Shown in pieces: positions 38,196 to 46,750 of a stretch of 64,000 nt of DNA. The stretch spans positions 1 to 64,000 of the forward strand of contig JAHJHT010000013.1 in NCBI GenBank assembly GCA_018823835.1, in the 5' to 3' direction. Source of the DNA: Alphaproteobacteria bacterium (lineage in GTDB: Bacteria; Pseudomonadota; Alphaproteobacteria; Rhizobiales; Rhizobiaceae). The position numbers and the translations under genes are program-made. Positions within the stretch are counted from its first letter, which is position 1; each line of letters opens with the position of its first letter. The notes below the pieces were generated by a model. That model was not told the DNA's origin and searched no databases. It was given only the letters and a program-made list of their open reading frames with translations.

Positions 38196-38738
38196 CCAAT
38201 GCGTGCGGGACAGTCTGTAAAGGACGAAGCGCTTCAGTTCAGGCTGGTTGTCCGGGACTTCCGGATGCAGGAACTCGCCGGGGTCGGCGCGCATGCCGAG
38301 CCGCTTCATCACGGCAGTGGAGTGGTGGTTGTTCCAGACCGCGAAGGAGATTACCTCGTCGCGACCGAGCGGCCCGAAGGCGTGGTCGAGGAGGGTGCGG
38401 GCGGCCTCGGTGACATAGCCCTTGCCCCAGAATTCCGGCGCCAGCCGCCAGCCGATCTCCAGCGTGCCTGCCGGCACGATGGGCACGATCTCGGCGGCGT
38501 TGAGGCCGACGAAGCCGATGCATTGGCCGGTCTCGGCGATTTCGGCGGCCGTCCAGCCGTAACCGTCCTCAGCGATGGCGTCGCGCATCTCGTCCATCAC
38601 CGCGTCGGCCTGGGCACGGCTGCGGCGAAACGGAAAGAACTCCATGACGCGGTCGTCGGAATTGATGCGGTGGAAGAGCTCGCGGTCGCGCTCCTGCCAG
38701 TTGCGCAGGATCAGCCGCTCGGTGCGCAGCAGCGTCAT
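38169..38738 (-). CDS. GNAT family N-acetyltransferase (RimJ/RimL-like)
   Basis: This 189-residue protein has the Acetyltransf_3 pattern of RimJ/RimL-type enzymes: LLRTERLILRNWQERD at the start, LEIGWRLAPEFWGKGYVTEAA (acetyl-CoA loop) and SFAVWNNHHSTAVMKRLGM. It probably acetylates a protein N-terminus or a small amine; the substrate is unknown. The start overlaps the serB stop by four bases, so it is translated from the serB transcript. The stop codon lies within the degP terminator stem. Confidence 0.88.
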   Translation of the reverse strand: MTLLRTERLILRNWQERDRELFHRINSDDRVMEFFPFRRSRAQADAVMDEMRDAIAEDGYGWTAAEIAETGQCIGFVGLNAAEIVPIVPAGTLEIGWRLAPEFWGKGYVTEAARTLLDHAFGPLGRDEVISFAVWNNHHSTAVMKRLGMRADPGEFLHPEVPDNQPELKRFVLYRLSRTHWEKQKSPAS

Positions 38739-39622
38739 GCGACGATCTCGGCTTCGCGATAGCCCTGCAGGTAGAGAAGGGCGGTGAGGTCGCCGTGGTC
38801 GATACGGATGCCGGCCTCCGCGGCTACCGCGGGCTTGGCGTGCAGCGCCACGCCCATGCCGGCAAGCCGCAGCATGTCGAGATCGTTGGCGCCGTCGCCG
38901 ACGGCAATGGCGTCCGCAGGGGTGAGCCCCAGGCGCGCCGCGATCTCGTTCAGCGCGTCGGCCTTGGCGGCGCGGCCGAGAACGGGTTCTGCGACCTCGC
39001 CGGCAAGCCTGCCGCCGGTCTCGATCAGCCGGTTGGCGCGGTTTTCCTGAAAGCCGAGCTGTTCGGCGATGCGCCGGGTGAAGACGTCGAAGCCGCCCGA
39101 AACGAGGGCGGTCCAGGCGCCGTTGCGGCGCATGGTGCGGACGAGCGCCTGCCCGCCGGAGGCGAGCGTCAGCCGGTTGTCGATGATGCGGTCGATGACC
39201 GAAAAGTCGAGGTCCTTCAGCAGCGCAACGCGCTCGCGCAGCGCCGGCTCGAAGGCGATCTCGCCGTTCATCGAGCGCGCGGTGATGGCCGCAACGCGGT
39301 CCTTGAGGCCGACTTCGTCGGCAAGTTCGTCTATGCATTCCTGGTCGATCATGGTGGAATCCATGTCGGCGATGAGGATCTTCTTGCGTCGCGTGGCCGC
39401 GTCGTGGACGACGAAGTCGATGTCTGTACCGGCGAGACTGTCGGCGAGAGCGGCCATGGCGGCGGCCTTGCCAAGGCCGGCGGGCAGCGCCAGATCGCAG
39501 GCGACGCGGTCGGCCAGCCAGTCGATGGCGCTTGCGCCGACGGCTGCCGAAGCGATAGTCGCGAGCGGCGGCGTGAGCAGGCGCGCGGCAGGATGGGAAA
39601 TCAGCGTGGCTACGAGCGGCAT
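38735..39622 (-). CDS. serB: Phosphoserine phosphatase
   Basis: SerB does the last step of serine synthesis, hydrolysing phosphoserine. The 295-residue product has an N-terminal ACT-like region and a C-terminal HAD domain with the nucleophile in ADMDSTMID, motif II in VSGGFDVFT and motif IV in [11 protein letters not shown] chose ATG 39622 because homologues begin MPLVATLI. Its start codon overlaps the start codon of divergent miaA by two bases. The GNAT gene follows with a four-base overlap. Confidence 0.94.
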   Translation of the reverse strand: MPLVATLISHPAARLLTPPLATIASAAVGASAIDWLADRVACDLALPAGLGKAAAMAALADSLAGTDIDFVVHDAATRRKKILIADMDSTMIDQECIDELADEVGLKDRVAAITARSMNGEIAFEPALRERVALLKDLDFSVIDRIIDNRLTLASGGQALVRTMRRNGAWTALVSGGFDVFTRRIAEQLGFQENRANRLIETGGRLAGEVAEPVLGRAAKADALNEIAARLGLTPADAIAVGDGANDLDMLRLAGMGVALHAKPAVAAEAGIRIDHGDLTALLYLQGYREAEIVA

Positions 39623-40568
39623 GAAAAAATCCGGCGGGGGCGAGGGGCCAATCAGGAACGCGATCCTGATAGCCGGGCCAACCGCCAGCGGCAAGTCGGG
39701 CCTGGCGCTAGATCTCGCAGAGAAGCTTGGCGGCGTCATCGTCAACACCGATTCCATGCAGGTCTATTCCGTGCTGCGCGTGCTGACCGCGCGGCCCGGC
39801 GCGGCCGATCTCGCCCGTGCGCCGCATCTGCTCTACGGCCATGTTCACCCGAGCATCGCCTACTCCACCGGTGCCTGGCTGCGTGACGTTACCGCGCTTG
39901 CCGAAAGCGGCGAACTCGACAAGGCAAGGCCGATCTTCGTCGGCGGCACCGGGCTCTATTTTCGGGCGCTGCTCGGCGGCATGTCGCAGATGCCCGACAT
40001 TCCCGCCGACGTGCGCGCGCACTGGCGCAACGAGCTCGAGCGGCAGGGGCCCGACAGGCTGCACGAGATCCTGATGCGGGATGATCCGGCGGCGGCAGCG
40101 ACGCTGAAACCGGGCGACGGCCAGCGCATCGTGCGGGCGCTCGAGGTCTTGCAGGCGTCCGGCCGGTCGATCCTCGACTGGCAGGGCGAAAGCGGCACGC
40201 CGCTGGTGGACGCCGAAAGCGCACGGCTGCTGGTGATCGAGCCGGTGCGGGCCGAACTGGTCGCCCGCATCGACGCGCGGTTCGACACGATGGTGGCGGA
40301 GGGCGCTATGGACGAGGCCAAGGCCATGGGCGCGCTAAAACTCGACCCGGCGCTGCCGGCCCTGAAGGCGATCGGGGTGCGCGAGCTGCTGGCTGCCGCG
40401 GCCGGGGAAACCAGCGTCGAGACGGCCATCGAGCAAGCCAAGATCGCGACCAGGCAATATGCCAAGCGCCAGTCGACCTGGTTCCGCAACCAGTTCGGGC
40501 CCGAATGGCAGCGGCTGGATGGCAAGGGGCCGTTCACGTCGGTGGGCACGATATCCCCGGTTAGCTGA
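39621..40568 (+). CDS. miaA: tRNA dimethylallyltransferase
   Basis: MiaA adds a dimethylallyl group to A37 of tRNAs that read codons starting with U. The 315-residue protein has the P-loop [31 protein letters not shown] (substrate site), [15 protein letters not shown] and [14 protein letters not shown], and the C-terminal [18 protein letters not shown] 39621 is the only sensible start before the P-loop. It overlaps the start codon of serB on the other strand, so each promoter must lie inside the other gene. Confidence 0.95.
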   Translation: MKKSGGGEGPIRNAILIAGPTASGKSGLALDLAEKLGGVIVNTDSMQVYSVLRVLTARPGAADLARAPHLLYGHVHPSIAYSTGAWLRDVTALAESGELDKARPIFVGGTGLYFRALLGGMSQMPDIPADVRAHWRNELERQGPDRLHEILMRDDPAAAATLKPGDGQRIVRALEVLQASGRSILDWQGESGTPLVDAESARLLVIEPVRAELVARIDARFDTMVAEGAMDEAKAMGALKLDPALPALKAIGVRELLAAAAGETSVETAIEQAKIATRQYAKRQSTWFRNQFGPEWQRLDGKGPFTSVGTISPVS

Positions 40569-40618
40569 GGACAGGGTCAACCGAACGTTACCGCGCATGC
40601 AGGTTTCGGTGGTCGCGC

Positions 40619-40632
40619 TTAACGCTCTTTAA
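40619..40632 (+). promoter_or_regulatory. CtrA-like TTAA-N6-TTAA motif (tentative)
   Basis: TTAA-CGCTCT-TTAA lies about 47 bases before the GGDEF gene. The Caulobacter CtrA box is TTAA-N7-TTAA, so the spacing here is one base short. It is listed only because c-di-GMP genes are common CtrA targets in this class. Confidence 0.25.
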
Positions 40633-40678
40633 GGCTCGTCGTGGCACTATCTGAGCCCATTCCGCCTGCGAGGGGTTG

Positions 40679-41470
40679 ATGCGCTTCCACAAGTCCGAAA
40701 CCGCGTTCTTCGTGTTCATCGCGGTCATTCTTGCTGCGGGAGTCCTGACGCTGCACGCCTATGGCGTGTTGTTCACCCTTGCCGACGTGACTTCGGATGC
40801 CGGCCGGTTCGGCGACGTCGCCTATCTCTCGAAGGTGCTCTTTGCCACGGGCGTGCTGCTGACTACGGCGCTGTTCTTCGGCATCTTCTTCATCTACCCG
40901 CTGATCCGCATCCACGTGAACGAGGAAAGCAAGCTGCGCGCCATGGCCGCGTCGCTGAGCGCCCGGTCGCAGACCATGGAAAAGGCGGCACTCACCGATG
41001 GCCTGACCGGGATGCAGAACCGGCGCTATTTCGACGATGCGCTGAAGGAGTATCTCGACGAGTTCCGGCGTATCGAGCGGCCAGTCGGGCTGATGATCCT
41101 CGACCTTGACCACTTCAAGCAGGTCAACGACACGCACGGGCACGACGTCGGCGACGAGGTGCTGCGGGCGGTGGCCGACTGCCTCAAGGACCTGACGCGC
41201 TATCACGACATCGTGGCGCGTCTGGGCGGCGAGGAGTTTGCCGTCGTGGCGCCCAACATGGATGACGAGATGATGCGGCGCTTCGCCGAGCGCATCCGGA
41301 AGGCGATATCGGGCCTGTCGATCATGTCGGGCAATGTCACGCTGAGGGTCACGACCAGCGTCGGCATCGCCGTGTGGGATTGCAAGGAAAGCGCCGAGAG
41401 CCTGTTCCGGCGCGCCGACCAGCATCTCTACGAAGCCAAGAAGGGCGGGCGCAATCGCGTCAGTGCCTGA
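40679..41470 (+). CDS. Membrane GGDEF diguanylate cyclase
   Basis: This 263-residue protein has two N-terminal membrane helices (about residues 8-28 and 55-78) and a short linker, then a GGDEF domain from about residue 100. The active-site motif is GGEEF, a functional variant. An RxxD (RYHD) lies five residues before it, the I-site that allows product inhibition by c-di-GMP. DPLTG-like LTDGLTGMQNRRYFDDAL is visible. It should make c-di-GMP from GTP. It lacks a separate sensory domain beyond the membrane part. Confidence 0.92.
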   Translation: MRFHKSETAFFVFIAVILAAGVLTLHAYGVLFTLADVTSDAGRFGDVAYLSKVLFATGVLLTTALFFGIFFIYPLIRIHVNEESKLRAMAASLSARSQTMEKAALTDGLTGMQNRRYFDDALKEYLDEFRRIERPVGLMILDLDHFKQVNDTHGHDVGDEVLRAVADCLKDLTRYHDIVARLGGEEFAVVAPNMDDEMMRRFAERIRKAISGLSIMSGNVTLRVTTSVGIAVWDCKESAESLFRRADQHLYEAKKGGRNRVSA

Positions 41471-41529
41471 ACCGACTGCCGAACGGCATGGCGGCATTTT
41501 AGCAAAATTGCAGTCCTGACCTTCGCTTG

Positions 41530-41916
41530 ATGTCAATGCGGGCGAGCGACCATGCCGCCATGACATGGAACCCGAAGCTGGACAAATTCCCGCGACGTAA
41601 CGCCCGGCATCGGGGCCTTGCGCACCGCCGCAACGGACCTCACCCGCTAACCATGCCTGCCGCGATGTTGGCCATCGGCCTGGCCGGCACGATCTACGCC
41701 TTCGGCGACGTGTCTTTGGGAGGCCTGGCGGCGGCGCTGCCTGGGTCCGGATGCGCCATCAAGGGCAATGTCAGCATCATCACAGGCGAGCGCATCTACC
41801 ATGTGCCGGGGCAGGACTATTACGCCCAGACGCGGATTTCGCCGGAATGGGGCGAGCGCTGGTTCTGCTCGGAGGCCGACGCGCGGCGAGCCGGTTGGCG
41901 CAAGTCCAAGCGATAG
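41530..41916 (+). CDS. Sunset-domain protein with one membrane helix
   Basis: This protein of up to 128 residues has a basic N-terminal part, one hydrophobic segment (AAMLAIGLAGTIYAFG) and a C-terminal domain with CAIKGNVSIITGERIYHVPG, then GERWFCSEADARRAGWRKS. That is the sunset domain (paired Cys, KGN, YHxPG, FCSExxAxxAGWR) often attached to secreted nucleases or exopolysaccharide proteins such as ExoI. Here the nuclease part is missing. The start is uncertain (TTG 41527, ATG 41530 or ATG 41560); none has a clear ribosome-binding site. Confidence 0.7.
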   Translation: MSMRASDHAAMTWNPKLDKFPRRNARHRGLAHRRNGPHPLTMPAAMLAIGLAGTIYAFGDVSLGGLAAALPGSGCAIKGNVSIITGERIYHVPGQDYYAQTRISPEWGERWFCSEADARRAGWRKSKR

Positions 41917-41917
41917 C

Positions 41918-41945
41918 AAAAACCCGGAGCCAGGGGCCCCGGGTT
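41918..41945 (-). terminator. Terminator of the HerA-like ATPase gene
   Basis: On the minus strand AACCCGG-GGCCCCTGGCT-CCGGGTT is followed by further T residues (41920-41918). It lies 30 bases downstream of the ATPase stop. No T run follows on the plus strand, so it mainly serves the minus-strand gene. Confidence 0.7.
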
Positions 41946-41974
41946 CGAAAAGCCTGTCCTTCGGCCGCAGTGGA

Positions 41975-43807
41975 TCAGACGGCGCGCGAGCCGAACTTGC
42001 CGGGCTTCAGGCCGTAGCCGAAATCGAGATCGTCCTGGTTGGCCACCGGCTTGGGAGAGGGCGCTGCCGTGTCCGGCTTGCGGTAGCCCGGGTCGCCGGG
42101 CTGCAGCTGAGCATTGACCGGCTCCGAGAAGCCGAGATTGGTCTGCGCCTTCGGCACGTTGCGCAGGCGTTCCACGATCGTCAGCAGGTCGACGTCGGTG
42201 CCGTCGGACCTTATGGCGTCCTCGTCGCGGTGGCCGGCCCCGGGGATCAGCTTCGGTTCGATGCGCTCGAACCTCAGCCGCATGGTCGTCGCGACGCCCT
42301 CGCCGAAGGCGATCGCTTCGCGCTGTCCCATCGAAGAAAGGAAGGCGAGGCTCGAGGCCGAGGAATCGGCGATGGCCGAGCGAATGATCGCCTGGTCCTG
42401 CTCATTGGCAAGTCGCATGGCGAAGAAGGTCGAGCACTGCGACAGGATGGTCGGGTCGAGCTCGCCGGGACGCTGCGTCACGACGCCGAGATAGCAGCCA
42501 TACTTGCGGCCTTCCTTGGCGATGCGCGAGAGCGCGTGGCGGGTCGGCGCGAAGCCGAGCCGGGAATCGGCCGGCATGTAGCGGTGCGCTTCCTCGCAGA
42601 GCACGAGCAGCTTGAGCTTGCCCTCGCTCCAAAGCGCAAGGTCGAAGGCGAGCCGCGCCAGGACCGAGCAGACCGAATTCACAACCTCAGACGGCATGCC
42701 GGCCATTTCGAAGCAGGTTACCGGACGTCCTTCATGCGGAACACGGAAGATCTTGCCGATGGTCTCGTGGATCGTGTCCTCGATCAGCCGCGAATTGAAC
42801 ATGAAGCGGTAGCGGGGATCGTTGACGGCGGATTCGATGCGGGTACGCAGCGATTTCAGTGTCGGCCGGTCCACCTTGCTGTCGAGCAGGCCCATGCGCT
42901 CGTCGATCTGCTTGATCAGGTCGGCCATGCGGTATGGCACCGGTGTGTCGGCGGTGAGCGCGTCGACGCCGCGGCGCAGGAAAGCACCGGCAGCAGGATT
43001 GCGGTAGAGATTCTTGGCGGCAGGGATGAGATCGCGCAGCGCGTCGATCTCCTCCGGCACGGTCTCGCGGCCGCGGAACAGCACCTCGGCGAATTCCTCG
43101 AGGCGGAACATCCAGAAGGGCAGGTCGAGCGAGCTGGAATCCACGCGCACGCATTTCTCGGGCATCGTGGCGGCAAATTCATTGTGCGGGTCGAGGATCA
43201 GGATGCGCAGGTCGGGCCGCGCCTCGATGGCCTTGCGCATCAGGAGCGACACGGCGGTGGACTTGCCGACGCCTGTGGTGCCGACGACCGCGAAGTGGCG
43301 GGCCAGCGTGTCGTCGATGGCGATGCGGGCGTCGATGCTCTCGTCCTGCGACAGGTCGCCGATGGAGACGGATGGCCGGCCGGCGAGATCGTAGACGGCC
43401 TGCAGGTCGCCGGTGCGGATGCGGTGCGCGACGGCACCGATATGCGGATAGACGGTAATGCCGCGGTCGAAGACCGGGACGCCGGAGCCGTCGCGGTCGC
43501 GCACTTCGCCGATCAGCTCGACGTTGACTTCGATGGCGTTCAGTTCGCCGTGGGTCCACGACAGATCGGCCTTGCCGATGGCATAGACGAGGCCGACGGT
43601 GCGCGCCACGCCGAGATTGATGGAGATCATGCGGCCGACGGTCCACAGGCTGTCGGGCGAGCCGACGTCGCTGTCGGCGTAGGCCGCGATCGTTGCGCGC
43701 GCGCCGTCGCATCGCACGACATTGCCCAGCGTGCGGTCCTGGTTCTGCCTGTCGTCGCGGCGCTCCTGCGACGTCGCCTCGCCGGTCGAGGTGTCGGATG
43801 CAAACAT
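41975..43807 (-). CDS. HerA/DUF87-type hexameric ATPase
   Basis: This 610-residue protein has a HerA-like N-terminal barrel (RTLGNVVRCDGARATIAAY, then SLWTVGRMISINLG), Walker A GTTGVGKSTAVSLL (about residue 182), LILDPHNEFAA, Walker B LLVLCEEAHRYMP and the arginine-rich ISRIAKEGRKYG plus VTQRPGELDPTILSQC. HerA proteins are FtsK-related translocases that work with the nuclease NurA in archaea; bacterial relatives are often orphan. No nuclease gene is next to it. The start at 43807 is supported by AGGGGAA on the minus strand, eight bases before the ATG. Confidence 0.9.
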   Translation of the reverse strand: MFASDTSTGEATSQERRDDRQNQDRTLGNVVRCDGARATIAAYADSDVGSPDSLWTVGRMISINLGVARTVGLVYAIGKADLSWTHGELNAIEVNVELIGEVRDRDGSGVPVFDRGITVYPHIGAVAHRIRTGDLQAVYDLAGRPSVSIGDLSQDESIDARIAIDDTLARHFAVVGTTGVGKSTAVSLLMRKAIEARPDLRILILDPHNEFAATMPEKCVRVDSSSLDLPFWMFRLEEFAEVLFRGRETVPEEIDALRDLIPAAKNLYRNPAAGAFLRRGVDALTADTPVPYRMADLIKQIDERMGLLDSKVDRPTLKSLRTRIESAVNDPRYRFMFNSRLIEDTIHETIGKIFRVPHEGRPVTCFEMAGMPSEVVNSVCSVLARLAFDLALWSEGKLKLLVLCEEAHRYMPADSRLGFAPTRHALSRIAKEGRKYGCYLGVVTQRPGELDPTILSQCSTFFAMRLANEQDQAIIRSAIADSSASSLAFLSSMGQREAIAFGEGVATTMRLRFERIEPKLIPGAGHRDEDAIRSDGTDVDLLTIVERLRNVPKAQTNLGFSEPVNAQLQPGDPGYRKPDTAAPSPKPVANQDDLDFGYGLKPGKFGSRAV

Positions 43808-43990
43808 TTCGGATGTTCCCCTGTCCACTCCGGAGACCCTAGCAATGCGCGGTTAAGGCAGGGTGTGCAGGGATGGTTGAACCAATGTTAAGCCGGAGCC
43901 TACAATTGCAGCGATCGGGCTCCCTGCACCGCGAATGCAGGCTTTCGCCGGCTCCCTGGCAAGCTGGCGCGACGCCCGGAAAGAACGCAA

Positions 43991-44019
43991 TTGACTTCCG
44001 CAGCGATCCGACCTTATTG
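43991..44019 (+). promoter_or_regulatory. Promoter of the ilv leader
   Basis: TTGACT (43991-43996) and TTATTG (44014-44019) are separated by 17 bases, a near-consensus sigma-70 promoter. It predicts a start at about 44026-44029, at or just before the ATG of the leader peptide. Confidence 0.65.
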
Positions 44020-44028
44020 TTCGCCGCG

Positions 44029-44082
44029 ATGAAAAAGATAAGCATTCTCGTAGTAGGAAAGCGCGTGGGCAAGGCGGTGTAA
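44029..44082 (+). CDS. Ile/Leu/Val-rich leader peptide of the ilvBN operon
   Basis: The 17-residue peptide reads MKKISILVVGKRVGKAV, with two Ile, one Leu and four Val, seven branched-chain residues of 17. It is encoded between a good promoter and a terminator, 120 bases before ilvB. The promoter position suggests that the transcript begins within a few bases of the ATG, so the peptide would be translated as a leaderless mRNA; no ribosome-binding site is seen. A hairpin (GGCGGT-GTA-ACCGCC, 44073-44087) covers the stop codon. This is what a translation-coupled attenuator needs: ribosome stalling on scarce branched-chain tRNAs would change RNA folding. Confidence 0.75.
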   Translation: MKKISILVVGKRVGKAV

Positions 44083-44138
44083 CCGCCGGGCGAAATCCTC
44101 CCATGCGCAAGACACAGGCTCCCTCGGGGGCCTTTTTT
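44073..44138 (+). terminator. Attenuator: stop-codon hairpin and intrinsic terminator
   Basis: The first hairpin (GGCGGT/ACCGCC, 44073-44087) overlaps the leader peptide stop. The second (GGCTCC / GGGGCC region, 44117-44132) is followed by TTTTTT (44133-44138), a typical intrinsic terminator, 65 bases before the ilvB start. A terminator at this place, before the first structural gene, indicates regulated read-through. Confidence 0.75.
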
Positions 44139-44202
44139 ATTGCCCGAGACAGACTTAGAAACTACAGCCGCCAGACGGCAAAGCCAGAACGGAAGCGGAC
44201 CG

Positions 44203-45984
44203 ATGAGCAACGGACAGAACGAACAGCGCGAAATGACGGGCGCGGAGATCGTGGTGCAGGCGCTGAGGGACAATGGCGTCCTCCACCTTTTCGGCTATCC
44301 GGGCGGCGCCGTGCTGCCGATCTATGACGAGCTGTTCCAGCAGGAAGACATCGAGCACATACTGGTGCGCCACGAGCAGGGTGCCGGCCACGCCGCCGAA
44401 GGCTATGCGCGCTCGACCGGCAAGCCGGGCGTCATGCTGGTCACCTCGGGCCCCGGCGCAACCAACGCCGTGACGCCATTGCAGGACGCGCTGATGGATT
44501 CCATCCCGCTGGTCTGCCTGACCGGGCAGGTGCCGACCTCGCTGATCGGCTCGGACGCGTTCCAGGAATGCGACACGGTCGGCATCACGCGGCCCTGCAC
44601 CAAGCACAACTGGCTGGTCAAGGACGTCAACAAGCTCGCCGCCACCATCCACGAGGCGTTCCACGTCGCCACGACCGGCCGTCCGGGGCCGGTGGTCGTT
44701 GACATCCCGAAGGATGTCCAGTTTGCCAAGGGCATCTACACGCCACCGCAGACCGCGCCGCGCACCAGCTACCAGCCAACGATCCAGGGCGACCTCAACC
44801 AGATCAAGGCGGCGGTCGCACTGATGGCCACGGCCAAGCGGCCGATCATCTATTCGGGCGGCGGTGTCATCAATTCCGGGCCTGAAGCCAGCCAGCTGCT
44901 GCGCGAACTGGTCGAACTGACGGGTTTCCCGATCACCTCGACGCTGATGGGGCTTGGCGCCTATCCGGCGAGCGGCAAGAGCTGGATGGGCATGCTCGGC
45001 ATGCACGGCACTTACGAAGCCAACATGGCGATGCATGACTGCGACGTCATGGTGTGCATCGGCGCGCGCTTCGACGACCGCATCACCGGCCGGCTGGACG
45101 CGTTTTCGCCGAACTCGAAGAAGATCCACATCGACATCGACCCGTCGTCGATCAACAAGAACGTGCGCGCCGACGTGCCGATCATCGGCGATGTCGGCCG
45201 CGTGCTGGAAGACATGGTCCGGCTGTGGCGGGCGACCGTCAAGACGGACAAGAAGGCGCTGCATCCCTGGTGGGAACAGATCGCCAAGTGGCGGGCGCGC
45301 GATTCGCTGGCCTTCACGCCGAACAACGACGTCATCATGCCGCAATATGCCGTGCAGCGCCTCTACGAGGCGACGAAGGGCAGGGACACCTACATCACCA
45401 CCGAGGTCGGCCAGCACCAGATGTGGGCGGCGCAGCACTTTCATTTCGACGAGCCGAACCGCTGGATGACGTCGGGCGGGCTCGGCACGATGGGCTACGG
45501 CCTGCCGGCGGCGCTGGGCGTGCAGATCGCGCATCCCGACGCACTGGTCATCGACATCGCCGGCGACGCCTCGGTGCAGATGACGATCCAGGAGATGAGC
45601 TGCGCGGTGCAGTACAATGCGCCGATCAAGATCTTCATCCTCAACAACCAGTACATGGGCATGGTGCGCCAATGGCAGCAGCTGCTGCACGGCAACCGGC
45701 TGTCGCATTCCTATACGGAGGCGATGCCGGACTTCGTCAAGCTGGCGGAGGCCTATGGCGGCCACGGCATACGCTGCGAGAAGCCGGGCGATCTCGACGC
45801 CGCGATCAAGGAGATGATCGAGGTGAAGAAGCCGGTGATCTTCGACTGCCGCGTGGTTTCGCTCGCAAACTGCTTCCCGATGATCCCATCCGGCAAGGCG
45901 CATAACGAAATGCTGCTGCCCGACGAGGCGACCGACGAAGCCGTTGCCAATGCCATCGACGCCAAGGGCAGGGAACTCGTCTAG
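44203..45984 (+). CDS. ilvB: Acetolactate synthase large subunit
   Basis: This thiamine-diphosphate enzyme condenses pyruvate to acetolactate, or pyruvate with 2-ketobutyrate, the first common step of valine, leucine and isoleucine synthesis. The product has 593 residues: the N-terminal ThDP-binding domain with the catalytic Glu in VRHEQGAGHAAEGYARS, a central FAD-binding domain, and a C-terminal ThDP domain with GDASVQMTIQEMS and the metal-binding NNQYMGMVRQW. ATG 44203 has GGAAG upstream and begins a typical protein. It follows an attenuator and precedes ilvN by 63 bases. Confidence 0.97.
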   Translation: MSNGQNEQREMTGAEIVVQALRDNGVLHLFGYPGGAVLPIYDELFQQEDIEHILVRHEQGAGHAAEGYARSTGKPGVMLVTSGPGATNAVTPLQDALMDSIPLVCLTGQVPTSLIGSDAFQECDTVGITRPCTKHNWLVKDVNKLAATIHEAFHVATTGRPGPVVVDIPKDVQFAKGIYTPPQTAPRTSYQPTIQGDLNQIKAAVALMATAKRPIIYSGGGVINSGPEASQLLRELVELTGFPITSTLMGLGAYPASGKSWMGMLGMHGTYEANMAMHDCDVMVCIGARFDDRITGRLDAFSPNSKKIHIDIDPSSINKNVRADVPIIGDVGRVLEDMVRLWRATVKTDKKALHPWWEQIAKWRARDSLAFTPNNDVIMPQYAVQRLYEATKGRDTYITTEVGQHQMWAAQHFHFDEPNRWMTSGGLGTMGYGLPAALGVQIAHPDALVIDIAGDASVQMTIQEMSCAVQYNAPIKIFILNNQYMGMVRQWQQLLHGNRLSHSYTEAMPDFVKLAEAYGGHGIRCEKPGDLDAAIKEMIEVKKPVIFDCRVVSLANCFPMIPSGKAHNEMLLPDEATDEAVANAIDAKGRELV

Positions 45985-46047
45985 GCGAACAAACAGTGCC
46001 GCCAAAGCAGCGGCTTAGCACAGACTTCTGAGAACGAGATTCATGCC

Positions 46048-46617
46048 ATGAACGCACAGCTTCAGCCGACCGGATCAGCCTATTTCATCGCCAAGGAAAC
46101 GGAAAAGCCGGAAAACCACACGCTTTCCGTGCTGGTCGACAACGAGCCGGGCGTGCTGGCGCGGGTCATCGGGCTGTTTTCGGGACGCGGCTACAACATC
46201 GAAAGCCTGACCGTTTCGGAAACCGAGCACGAGAAGCACCTGTCGCGCATCACCATCGTGACGCGCGGCACGCCGCATGTCCTGGAGCAGATCAAGCACC
46301 AGCTCGAGCGCATCGTGCCGGTGCACCGCGTCGTCGATCTGTCGGTGATGGCCGAGGAGCTTGGCCAGCCGGCGCTGGCGCGCGAACTGGCGCTTGTGAA
46401 GGTGGCCGGAACGGGCGACGACCGCGTCGAGGCGCTGCGGCTTGCCGACGCATTCCGGGCGAGCGTCATCGACGCCAATACCGAGCACTTCATCTTCGAG
46501 ATCACCGGGAAGGTATCGAAGGTCGAGCAATTCATCGCCATCATGAAACCGCTTGGGCTGGTCGAGGTCTGCCGCACCGGCGTGGCGGCGATGAATCGCG
46601 GCCCGCAGGGGATGTGA
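46048..46617 (+). CDS. ilvN: Acetolactate synthase regulatory subunit
   Basis: This 189-residue small subunit has an N-terminal ACT domain (HTLSVLVDNEPGVLARVIGLFSG spans it) that binds valine for feedback inhibition, then a C-terminal ALS_ss_C domain. NIESLTVSETEHEKHLSR is the classical motif. It is the size and form of IlvH/IlvN from other rhizobia. It is the second gene of the ilv operon; a GC-rich inverted repeat (46624-46651) follows it and may end the transcript. Confidence 0.95.
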   Translation: MNAQLQPTGSAYFIAKETEKPENHTLSVLVDNEPGVLARVIGLFSGRGYNIESLTVSETEHEKHLSRITIVTRGTPHVLEQIKHQLERIVPVHRVVDLSVMAEELGQPALARELALVKVAGTGDDRVEALRLADAFRASVIDANTEHFIFEITGKVSKVEQFIAIMKPLGLVEVCRTGVAAMNRGPQGM

Positions 46618-46623
46618 CCCCGC

Positions 46624-46651
46624 GCGGGTGGCGGCGCCTGCGCGCACCCGC
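46624..46651 (+). terminator. Possible transcript-end hairpin after ilvN
   Basis: GCGGGTG (46624-46630) and CACCCGC (46645-46651) form a seven-base stem seven bases after the ilvN stop. Only short T runs follow, so it is a weak intrinsic terminator at best. Confidence 0.35.
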
Positions 46652-46750
46652 ACAGGGTTTCAGTTTCGCGACACGACCAGCCGTTTTTGATGCAGCGGCC
46701 GGTGTTGCGCCGGCTAGGATCGCGGCAGATCCAGCCGGAGCCCAAGAGCG

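Noticed and set aside
41768..43891. A 707-codon plus-strand frame across the HerA-like gene
   Set aside because: It is antisense to a protein with clear Walker motifs, and its product has no recognisable domain.
44155..46005. A 616-codon minus-strand frame across ilvB
   Set aside because: It is the complement of a certain gene; the product is Arg/His/Asp-rich with no domain.
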